The notes under the pieces: model-generated | Told to the model about the DNA's origin: nothing | The model's input: the letters and a program-made list of their open reading frames with translations, nothing else | The model's database searches: none | In this document: positions 44,698-52,699 of the stretch, in pieces | Layout: every line of letters begins with the position of its first letter | How positions within the stretch are numbered: the stretch's first letter is position 1 | DNA from: JBIKWM01 sp044356305 | GTDB taxonomy: Bacteria > Bacteroidota > Bacteroidia > UBA10329 | Length of the DNA stretch: 64,000 nt | Assembly: GCA_044356305.1 (NCBI GenBank) | Contig: JBIKWM010000004.1 | Coordinates: 75,624-139,623, forward strand | Direction: 5' to 3' | Made by a program: the position numbers and the translations under genes

Positions 44698-44715
44698 CTC
44701 AAAGGCTTACGCGAC

Positions 44716-46800
44716 TCAGTTGCCGGCCTTGGGCACAAAGTCCGTGCGAAGCACTTTGAACTCTGTCCTACGGTTCTGTTGGTGAGCAGTCTCCTTATCT
44801 TCTTCGGTAGCCAGCTTGTTGATGAAGGCCTCAGTGATCACATCACCCTTCTTGAAGAACAGGAAGTCCTTATCCACAACTTTCGGAACGGTCTCGCCAT
44901 ATCCTTTAGCCACCAGGCGCTCAGCCTCTATGCCGTTCTCAATCAGATAGTCAACAACAGATTGGGCGCGCTTCTGAGACAGGGCCAGGTTGTAGCTGTC
45001 GCTTGATCGGATATCAGTATGCGAACCGAGCTCAATGACAATAGTAGGGTTGTTGTTCAATGTCTCAATCAGACCATCAAGGGCCACCTTCGATTCCGGA
45101 CGAAGTTCCCACTTGGCCAGATCATAGAAGATGTTCGGGAGGTCGATGACCTTGTCGATTGGGTCAAGCTCAAAATCATGAACAAGATCCTTGTCTTCCT
45201 CAAAGCCAACAGTAGTGGTTTTGCCAGTCTTGTTCAGATAGTCGTCCTTCTTACCGGCAGTCACTACATACGAGGTAGCAGGCGCAAGGTCGACCTTGTA
45301 AAAACCGTTCTTGTCGGTCTTTGCCTCGAAAGAGGCACCATCGGTACCAACGATTGAGACGGTCGCATCAGCAATCGGCTTCTTGGTCTTGAAGTCGCGT
45401 ACCGTGCCGCTCAAGGTGAACTTCAGGGCAGGGAGCAGGAAACGGTAGATATCATCGCTGCCTTTGCCACCCTCGCGGTTAGAGGTGAAGTAACCTTTCT
45501 CTTCCTCTTTCTCAAACACGATGGCAAAATCGTCCCCGGCCGAGTTGATCGGAGAGCGCATATTGGTCACATTTCCCCAGAAATCGCCTTGTTTCTCAGC
45601 CATGAAAATGTCCAGACCGCCCATGCCGACATGGCCATCAGAAGCGAAATAAATGGTTCCGTCTGCATGGATGAACGGATACATCTCATTACCCGGGGTG
45701 TTCAACGCAGAAAGGTTGGTGGGCTTGCCCCAACGCTTCTTCTCTTCGTCAAACTTCGACATCCAAAGGTCGCGTTGGCCTTTGCCACCCGGGGCATCGC
45801 TCACAAAAACAAGCACCTTGCCGTCCTTGCTTATCGCTGGGTGGCCTGTCTTGTATACTGTAGAATCGGCAGCTGAGGGGGCGGCTGCAGCATCACCGGC
45901 CTTTGCCTTATCATCCTTCTTCTCTTTGCTATCTGAAGCCTTTGCACTCGGTGTCCAACCATCAGGCTTGAAGAATGGCACAATCGAGGCTTCACCATAG
46001 CTATCGCCACTTTTCTTAGACACATAGATGTCGCAACCCATCTTCTCCTTCTTCTCCACAGAACAGCGGGTGAAATACATCTCAGTAAAATCGGAAGTCA
46101 GTACCGCTGCCCCTTCATTATAGATGGAGTTGATAGTTGCGGCCAAAGCCTTGGGCTTGCTCCACTTCCCTTTGTTATCGATTGTTGCTGAGTAAAGGTC
46201 GGTGAAACCCTGACCCGTCCAGCCATCAAGGTCCTTTCCGGCACCGTTCTCACGCGAAGAAGTAAATAGAACCTCCTTAAAACCATCAGAAGCGTAGGTG
46301 GCAGCGAAGTCCATGAACTTGCCGTTCAATTGAACCTCATTCTCAACCACATAACGCGATGGGCTCTCGACCCACTTTTGGGCCTGTGCACAGGCCTCGG
46401 CACCAGCCTTGCCACGTGGGTCGCTGGGAGCCTGCTCAGCATACTTCTCATATTCAGCTATGGCCTCGTCAAATTTGCCATTGGCTTTCATGGCATCAGC
46501 GAAATAGAGCTGAATCTTAGGCTCGGGATACTTCACTTGAAGTGCCTTGCGGTACCATGTCTCGGCCTGCTTCGAATCGTTAGTGAAACGGTAGCACTCA
46601 GCGGTCTTAAAAATGATCTCAGCCTTTTTAGACTTGTCCTTCTCTTTCGCATAAGCCTTTTTCATCTGTACAATGGCCTCGTTGTACAGCTGGCTGTCAT
46701 AGGCCTTCATGGCCTCGTCATACAGCTCTGATTGGGCAGAAGCTGAAAACGTTACGAGCGCAGATGCCAGCGTGAACACAAGGATCTTGGCGATTTTCAT
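44716..46800 (-). CDS. PorE-like T9SS protein: TPR, PD40, CRD and OmpA domains
   Basis: A 694-residue exported protein. After the signal peptide (1-22, FSASAQ), residues about 25-135 carry TPR helices (YDEAMKAYDSQLYNEAI), about 145-430 a PD40-type beta-propeller (VLFTSSRENG, GAAVLTSDFTEMYFTR, GHPAISKDGKVLVFVSD, GYFTSNREGG), about 455-540 a carboxypeptidase-regulatory fold (LSGTVRDFKTKKPIADATV), and about 570-680 an OmpA peptidoglycan-binding domain (NIFYDLAKWELRPES, IELGSHTDIRSSDSYN). This order is the same as PorE of Porphyromonas, which binds peptidoglycan and attaches to the type IX apparatus. The family also has paralogues with other roles. A low-complexity loop rich in Lys, Asp and Ala interrupts the propeller at about 295-315. 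Confidence 0.85.
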   Translation of the reverse strand: MKIAKILVFTLASALVTFSASAQSELYDEAMKAYDSQLYNEAIVQMKKAYAKEKDKSKKAEIIFKTAECYRFTNDSKQAETWYRKALQVKYPEPKIQLYFADAMKANGKFDEAIAEYEKYAEQAPSDPRGKAGAEACAQAQKWVESPSRYVVENEVQLNGKFMDFAATYASDGFKEVLFTSSRENGAGKDLDGWTGQGFTDLYSATIDNKGKWSKPKALAATINSIYNEGAAVLTSDFTEMYFTRCSVEKKEKMGCDIYVSKKSGDSYGEASIVPFFKPDGWTPSAKASDSKEKKDDKAKAGDAAAAPSAADSTVYKTGHPAISKDGKVLVFVSDAPGGKGQRDLWMSKFDEEKKRWGKPTNLSALNTPGNEMYPFIHADGTIYFASDGHVGMGGLDIFMAEKQGDFWGNVTNMRSPINSAGDDFAIVFEKEEEKGYFTSNREGGKGSDDIYRFLLPALKFTLSGTVRDFKTKKPIADATVSIVGTDGASFEAKTDKNGFYKVDLAPATSYVVTAGKKDDYLNKTGKTTTVGFEEDKDLVHDFELDPIDKVIDLPNIFYDLAKWELRPESKVALDGLIETLNNNPTIVIELGSHTDIRSSDSYNLALSQKRAQSVVDYLIENGIEAERLVAKGYGETVPKVVDKDFLFFKKGDVITEAFINKLATEEDKETAHQQNRRTEFKVLRTDFVPKAGN

Positions 46801-46868
46801 GGTCTGTTCTGTTTCGTGATGAACGGCCGCTAAAATAAACAAATTCGCTTTCGCTGAACGATATGAAA

Positions 46869-46889
46869 AACCCGCCTTTCAAGCGGGTT
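46869..46889 (-). terminator. Terminator of glnN
   Basis: AACCCGC (46869-46875) and GCGGGTT (46883-46889) form a 7-bp stem followed on the minus strand by TTTCAT. It lies 37 bp after the stop. Confidence 0.8.
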
Positions 46890-46925
46890 CTTCGACCAGC
46901 GACATTCTGATTCAGAGATTGATTA

Positions 46926-49112
46926 TCAACGGCTGAAGAGTAGCTCGCGGTACTTGGGCAGTGGCCACAGTTCATCGCTGACCAATAGTTCAAGCTTATC
47001 CACCTCGTAGCGGATGGTGTGGAAATGGGGCATGACCTTTTCGCGGTAGGCCACGGCCTTCTCCTTAGCATGATGAAGCGCATTGGCCTTTTTCCTTTCC
47101 TCGGTCATGGCCAGCACACCCCTCCTTATGGTGGCAATCCGGTCCGATATCTCCAAGATCATGTCGCGCTGGTCACCCGCGGCCCGCTCAAAGTCCTTGG
47201 ATGAAAGCACATCCTTGAGCCCACGCACGTTCTCCACCAATCGGGTCTGATAGGTCACGGCCGTTGGGATGATGTGATTAAGGGCCAGATCGCCCATCAC
47301 GCGGCTCTCAATCTGAATCTTCTTGGTGTAGTTCTCCAGATCAATCTCATGCCGCGCCTCCAGTTCGCGTTCCGAAAGGATTCCGTTTGAGGCGAACAGT
47401 TTCTTGATCTCTTTGCGTTCAAGCACATCGAGTGCCTCGGGCGTTCCGAGAATGTTGTTCAGGCCGCGCTTCTTGGCCTCCTTCACCCATTCATCTCCAT
47501 ATCCGTTGCCTTCGAAGCGAATCTTTTTGGACTCCTTTATGTAGCGCTTCAGAACCTGGAAGATGGCCTCGTCCTTGTTTGTGCCTTTTTCTATTGCCGC
47601 ATCCACCTCTTTTTTAAGGTCGGTGAGCTGTTGGGCAACGATGGTATTGAGCACCATCATGGCACTGGCACAGTTGGCTGACGAACCCACTGCCCGGAAC
47701 TCGAACTTGTTGCCGGTGAAGGCAAACGGTGAGGTGCGGTTCCGGTCCGTGTTATCGAGCAAAATCTCAGGTATCTTGATGATGTTGAGCTTGAGCTCTG
47801 TTTTCTCATCGGGGGTCAGTTTGCCATCTTTCACAGCCAGCTCAAGGTCATCGAGCACCTGACTGAGATAAGCACCAATGAACACCGAGATGATGGCCGG
47901 AGGTGCCTCGTTGGCACCGAGCCTGTGTTCATTACCTGCGGTGGCAATGGCCGCCCTGAGCAGGTCGGCATACTCATACACGGCTTTGATGGTGGTGATG
48001 AAGAAAGTGAGGAACTGAAGATTCTTCTTAGGCGTACTGCCCGGTGCGAGCAGGTTGACACCGGTATCGGTGGCCATACTCCAGTTGTTGTGCTTGCCAG
48101 AACCGTTCACTCCCTGAAAAGGCTTCTCATGGAACAGCACCCTGAAATTGTGTCTGCGTGCCACTTTGTCCATCACATCCATGAGCAACTGATTGTGGTC
48201 CACAGCCAGGTTGACCTCCTCGAACACGGGTGCACACTCAAACTGGTTGGGGGCCACCTCATTGTGCCGGGTCTTCACGGGAATGCCGAGCGAGAGTGAT
48301 TCAATCTCGAAGTCGCGCATATAGGCGGCCACGCGGTCGGGGATGGACCCGAAGTAATGGTCCTCCAACTGCTGATCCTTGGCCGATGAGTGCCCGAACA
48401 GCGAACGACCGGTAAGGGCCAGGTCGGGACGTGCATTGTAAAGTGCAGCATCGACCAGAAAATACTCCTGTTCCCAGCCCAGGGTGGCGATGACCTTGGT
48501 CACATTGCGATCGAAATACTGGCAGACGCCTGTGGCAGCCTTGTCAAGGAAGTGCAACGACTTGAGCAACGGGGCCTTATGGTCGAGCGACTCACCGGTG
48601 TACGACACGAATATGGTGGGGATGCAGAGCGTCTTGCCCATGAGAAACGCAGGCGATGATGGGTCCCATGCGGTGTATCCACGCGCCTCGAAAGTGTTGC
48701 GTATGCCACCGTTGGGGAAACTGCTGGCATCGGGCTCCTGTTGAATGAGCAGATTTCCACCAAAGGTCTCGATGGCGGTGCCATCGCCCACCGGTTCGAA
48801 AAAGGCATCGTGTTTCTCGGCAGTGGTGCCAGTGAGCGGCTGAAACCAGTGGGTGTAATGCGTGGCACCCTTGCTCATGGCCCAGGTCTTCATTCCGGCC
48901 GCTATCTGGTCGGCCACGGCCCGAGTGATGGGCTCGCCTGTGCTAACGCAGTGTTTCCAGATCTTTACTACATCCTTAGGCAGGAAGTCGCGCATGGCCT
49001 TGTTGCCGAACACCTGCGATCCGAACAGGTCGCTGAGTTTCCCATCGTATTGGGGGCGGTTCGGCTGACGGTCATTGATCAGCTCAAGGGCGTGGAAGCG
49101 TTGACGGCTCAT
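46926..49112 (-). CDS. glnN: Glutamine synthetase type III
   Basis: A 728-residue enzyme, the length of GSIII, that makes glutamine from glutamate, ammonia and ATP. GSIII marks include GWEQEYFLVD, VNGSGKHNNWSMATDTGVNLL, NEHRLGANEAPPAIISVFIG and RNRTSPFAFTGNKFEFRAVGSS. The N-terminal extension with RFHALELIND and the long helical C-terminus (residues 600-720) are also typical. It is the usual or only glutamine synthetase in many Bacteroidota. Its own promoter should lie in the AT-rich stretch just upstream (49113-49265). Confidence 0.97.
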   Translation of the reverse strand: MSRQRFHALELINDRQPNRPQYDGKLSDLFGSQVFGNKAMRDFLPKDVVKIWKHCVSTGEPITRAVADQIAAGMKTWAMSKGATHYTHWFQPLTGTTAEKHDAFFEPVGDGTAIETFGGNLLIQQEPDASSFPNGGIRNTFEARGYTAWDPSSPAFLMGKTLCIPTIFVSYTGESLDHKAPLLKSLHFLDKAATGVCQYFDRNVTKVIATLGWEQEYFLVDAALYNARPDLALTGRSLFGHSSAKDQQLEDHYFGSIPDRVAAYMRDFEIESLSLGIPVKTRHNEVAPNQFECAPVFEEVNLAVDHNQLLMDVMDKVARRHNFRVLFHEKPFQGVNGSGKHNNWSMATDTGVNLLAPGSTPKKNLQFLTFFITTIKAVYEYADLLRAAIATAGNEHRLGANEAPPAIISVFIGAYLSQVLDDLELAVKDGKLTPDEKTELKLNIIKIPEILLDNTDRNRTSPFAFTGNKFEFRAVGSSANCASAMMVLNTIVAQQLTDLKKEVDAAIEKGTNKDEAIFQVLKRYIKESKKIRFEGNGYGDEWVKEAKKRGLNNILGTPEALDVLERKEIKKLFASNGILSERELEARHEIDLENYTKKIQIESRVMGDLALNHIIPTAVTYQTRLVENVRGLKDVLSSKDFERAAGDQRDMILEISDRIATIRRGVLAMTEERKKANALHHAKEKAVAYREKVMPHFHTIRYEVDKLELLVSDELWPLPKYRELLFSR

Positions 49113-49273
49113 GATTTAGGGGGTGTTTCAGGCTATTTTGTACGACTTTGCAAACATACCCCTTTTCATTTAGGGGTAACGGATGAAAAAGTGAATAAAT
49201 TCTCAACACACCCCCACCGAAGCGATGATTGATTGCGCTTGCTTCGATTCTCAATCGCATCAGAAAAAGAAAA

Positions 49274-49300
49274 AGGCCCTCATGGGGCCTCTTCTCTCGG
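49274..49300 (-). terminator. Terminator that includes the tatA stop codon
   Basis: AGGCCC (49274-49279) pairs with GGGCCT (49285-49290) around a TCATG loop; on the minus strand it is followed by TTTTTCTTTTTC. The tatA stop (49280-49282) is in the loop, so the last codons form one arm of the hairpin. Confidence 0.8.
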
Positions 49301-49531
49301 TTTCGGTTCAATGCGTTCCTCCTGCTGTGGGCGAGGTGGTGCAGTCGGAGGCTGATGGATGCTCCGCTCCAATTCGCGTTGCACTCCATTGGTGGCATCC
49401 TTGAACTCGCGAATGCCCTGCCCCAGACCGCGAGCCAGTTCGGGTATCTTCTTTGACCCGAAAAGAAGCAGCACCACCACAAGGATCACGAAGACCTCGC
49501 CACCGCCCAGATTAAGGAATAACAGCGTCAT
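49280..49531 (-). CDS. tatA: Sec-independent protein translocase TatA
   Basis: An 83-residue protein with the TatA plan: a short transmembrane helix (VFVILVVVLLLFGSKKIPELARGLG, with the FG hinge), an amphipathic helix (IREFKDATNGVQREL) and a charged, proline-rich tail (APPRPQQEERIEPKPREEAP). It supplies the pore of the twin-arginine system for folded proteins. The partner tatC is not in this window. It follows secDF on the same strand, 17 bp away. Confidence 0.93.
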   Translation of the reverse strand: MTLLFLNLGGGEVFVILVVVLLLFGSKKIPELARGLGQGIREFKDATNGVQRELERSIHQPPTAPPRPQQEERIEPKPREEAP

Positions 49532-49548
49532 GATCTTTTAGGCAATGA

Positions 49549-52527
49549 TCACTTCTTGTCGAGGGCAGGCTTGTCCTTCATGAACTCCACAATGATAGGA
49601 GATGCGATGAAGATGGACGAATAGGTACCAACTACTACGCCCACAAGCAGGGCGAATGAGAAGCCCTTGATGGTCTCGCCACCGAAGATGAAAAGCACCA
49701 GCAGCACGAGGAAGGTAGTGAAGGAGGTCATTGTGGTACGGCTCAGGGTCTGATTCACCGCACCGTTGATCACATCACCCAACTTATGCTTGGTGGCCTG
49801 ATGCTCGGCCATGTACTCGCGGATGCGGTCGAATACAACCACCGTATCGTTAATGGAGTAACCCACCACAGTGAGAATGGCCGCAATGAAGGCCTGATCA
49901 ATCTCCATGCTGAATGGCATGATGCTATAGAAGATGGAGAAAGCACCGAGAATCACGAGCACATCGTGCGCCAAAGCAATGACCGCCCCGGCACTGAACT
50001 GCCATTTCTTGAATCGGATGAAGATGTAAAGGAAGATAACGATGAGTGCGAACATCACGCTCCAGAACGCAGCGGTCTTGATGTCATTGGCAATGGCAGC
50101 CTCAAGTTTCTGAGAACTCATGATCTTCGGGTTCACTTCGCCCAGAGTGTTTAGCCCATTGATGAGTTTGGTCTCCACCTCCTCATCCACTGTGGCATCC
50201 ACTTCGCCAATTCTGTAAGAGGTGACAATCTTCATACGGTCGTTGCCTCCAAATGTCTTTACTGTGGGGGCGGCACCGAATTCAGCCGTCAGGGCCTTGG
50301 CCACTGCCTCGGTGCCCAACTCCTGCGAGAAACTCACTACGTACGAACGGCCACCGAGGAAATCAACCCCGAGATTGAATCCACGGGTCACCATGCTGCC
50401 GATGCCGAGCACTATGATAGCACCCGATACCATGTAGGCAATTCTGCGCTTGCCGATGAAATCAAAATTGAAACCGATAAAGGCCTTGTCGGTCATTGCG
50501 GTGCTGAACTTCGGTTCGCGCTTGGCATCGAGCTGATACTCGAGGATGATGCGCGTGATGAAGATGGCTGAGAACAACGAGCAAAAGATACCGATCATGA
50601 AAGTGGTGGCGAAACCCTGAATAGGGCCTGCACCGAACACATACAGGATAATTGCAGTAAGGAGTGAGGTCACGTTGGAGTCGATAATGGCCGAGAGCGC
50701 TCCGTCAAAGCCTTGGCTGATGGCCAGACGAACGCCCGTGCCCTTGCGCAGTTCCTCTCGCACACGTTCAAATATGAGAACGTTGGCATCGACCGCCATA
50801 CCGATGGTGAGCACGATACCCGCGATGCCCGGCAGCGTGAGCACCGCACCGAGGCTGGCAAGCACCCCTATAATAAAGAAGATGTTGGCGAACAGGGCCA
50901 CATTGGCTGCCATGCCCGAGTTGTTGTAGTAGAACACCATGAACGCCATTACCAAAATAATGGCGCCTATAAAGCTCCACATACCTGCCGAAACGCTCTC
51001 CGACCCAAGCGTTGGGCCCACGATGGCCTCTTCCACAATCTTGGCAGGAGCCGGCAGACGTCCGGCCTGAAGCACATTGGCGAGGTCCTTGGCCTCATCA
51101 ATGGTAAAGTTGCCGCTGATGTTCGAGCGGCCACCGCTGATCTCTTGTTGTACGGTCGGGAAAGAGTATACCAGATCATCAAGTACAATGGCGATGCTTT
51201 TGCCAACGTTCTCAGCCGTTAGACGCTTCCAAGTGCTGGCACCCTCAGCATTCATCATCATGTCAACCTGAGCACTGCCCTTCAACTGGTCAAAATCCTG
51301 GCGGGCGTCTGAAATGGCATCGCCCGTGAGTGGGGCAACACCATCGCGGCTCTTCACTTTCACAGCCACCAGTTGCAGGATATTCTCCTTGTCTCCGATA
51401 GGTTTCACGGTCCAATACAGACGCAGGTCGCGCGGCAACACAGCTTTCACGCGGTCGTTGCTCAGGTACTTGTTGACCATGGCGGTATCACGTATCTGCG
51501 CATATCCCACCACCGGTCCGGGGGCCAGACCCTGTTGCGAAGCAGCAGGCGACATGATTGCGAACAGCGGGTTGGTCTTGGCCGCATCCTCAGCCTTCTT
51601 AGCCATCGATGTGTCAGAACTTGCCTTACCGCTGTCAGTGGCCAATGGGTCGGCACCGGTTGTATCGGAATCCATTGCCAAAGGATCGGTAGAAGCACTT
51701 GTGGTATCTGCGGCACCAGCCAACGGATCAGCACTTGCGCTATCGGTCTTGGCCGGGGCTTCGGCTGCCTTCATGGCGGCCAGCACCTTGTCGGCCTCGG
51801 CCAATGCTCCGTACACATCGCTGTTCTCGTAGGTCTCCCAGAATTCGAGTTTGGCAGTTCCTTGAAGGAGTTTGCGTACGCGCTCGGGCTCAGAGATTCC
51901 CGGCAGTTCGACCAATATGCGGCCCGAACCGGCCAAACGTTGAATATTCGGTTGAGTAACCCCGAACTTGTCGATACGGGTACGCAACACTTTGAAAGCC
52001 TGATCAATGGCTGTCTCGCTCTCAGCTCGCAAAACCTCTATGACCTGCTCGTTGGTGGCATCGCCAGTTATCTTGTCCTTGAGGGTGTAGCCATAGATGG
52101 CCGGAGAGGCCAGGCGGGCATTGGGGTCTATCTCATTGAACGCATTGGCGAACAGTGTGATATAGTCCTCCTGAGAGGTGACCTGACGCTCCGTGGCCAT
52201 GTCGAGGGCCTTGTTGAAGGTGGCATCGTTGCTATTGTTGGCCATGCCCTTCAGCATCTCATGAAGGCTCACCTCCAATGTCACGTTCATACCGCCTTTC
52301 AGGTCCAGACCCAACTGAATCTCCTTGCGCTTGCAGTATTTGTAATCAAAGCCGAACACCGGGTACCGGAAATCCTCCAGATACTTCTCTGCCGCGGCCG
52401 GGTCATCGGCCTTCAGCTCGGCATAGCGGCCCTCGGCCATGCGGGTGGCCGCTGTGAAGGATAGCTGGTAGAGGCACACCAGTGCCAGAAGTACCGCGAA
52501 TACTGTGATAAGTCCCTTGTTCTGCAT
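49549..52527 (-). CDS. secDF: Protein translocase subunit SecDF (fused)
   Basis: A 992-residue fusion of SecD (about 1-640) and SecF (about 670-990), the form common in Bacteroidota. SecD marks are GLDLKGGMNVTLEV, the P1 head, and VDANVLIFERVREELRKG in its fourth membrane region. SecF marks are NLGVDFLGGRSYVV and VGYSINDTVVVFDRIREY. The membrane aspartates needed for proton-driven pulling are present in both halves. The P1 head domain includes a Ser/Asp/Ala-rich insertion of about 55 residues (about 245-300, DSASADPLAGAADTTSASTD), unusual for the family and probably disordered. It is followed by tatA. Confidence 0.96.
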   Translation of the reverse strand: MQNKGLITVFAVLLALVCLYQLSFTAATRMAEGRYAELKADDPAAAEKYLEDFRYPVFGFDYKYCKRKEIQLGLDLKGGMNVTLEVSLHEMLKGMANNSNDATFNKALDMATERQVTSQEDYITLFANAFNEIDPNARLASPAIYGYTLKDKITGDATNEQVIEVLRAESETAIDQAFKVLRTRIDKFGVTQPNIQRLAGSGRILVELPGISEPERVRKLLQGTAKLEFWETYENSDVYGALAEADKVLAAMKAAEAPAKTDSASADPLAGAADTTSASTDPLAMDSDTTGADPLATDSGKASSDTSMAKKAEDAAKTNPLFAIMSPAASQQGLAPGPVVGYAQIRDTAMVNKYLSNDRVKAVLPRDLRLYWTVKPIGDKENILQLVAVKVKSRDGVAPLTGDAISDARQDFDQLKGSAQVDMMMNAEGASTWKRLTAENVGKSIAIVLDDLVYSFPTVQQEISGGRSNISGNFTIDEAKDLANVLQAGRLPAPAKIVEEAIVGPTLGSESVSAGMWSFIGAIILVMAFMVFYYNNSGMAANVALFANIFFIIGVLASLGAVLTLPGIAGIVLTIGMAVDANVLIFERVREELRKGTGVRLAISQGFDGALSAIIDSNVTSLLTAIILYVFGAGPIQGFATTFMIGIFCSLFSAIFITRIILEYQLDAKREPKFSTAMTDKAFIGFNFDFIGKRRIAYMVSGAIIVLGIGSMVTRGFNLGVDFLGGRSYVVSFSQELGTEAVAKALTAEFGAAPTVKTFGGNDRMKIVTSYRIGEVDATVDEEVETKLINGLNTLGEVNPKIMSSQKLEAAIANDIKTAAFWSVMFALIVIFLYIFIRFKKWQFSAGAVIALAHDVLVILGAFSIFYSIMPFSMEIDQAFIAAILTVVGYSINDTVVVFDRIREYMAEHQATKHKLGDVINGAVNQTLSRTTMTSFTTFLVLLVLFIFGGETIKGFSFALLVGVVVGTYSSIFIASPIIVEFMKDKPALDKK

Positions 52528-52668
52528 CTTTTACAGGTTCCGAAAATGAGGGCGCAAATATAGAAGAATGACCCATCGGGCGGGAGATGGGCCAACAGCT
52601 TATTAATCAGCCCGAAAAGCACCGGACAACCTACGTGTGCCCTGCTCGTTTCTGCCTGACCGACCATG

Positions 52669-52676
52669 TACTTTTG
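52669..52676 (+). promoter_or_regulatory. Candidate -7 box of the FG-GAP protein gene
   Basis: TACTTTTG matches the Bacteroidota -7 consensus TAnnTTTG exactly, 23 bp before the ATG at 52700. It lies in the divergent gap to secDF. Confidence 0.6.
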
Positions 52677-52699
52677 CAATTCTGCATCACCCTGTAAAA

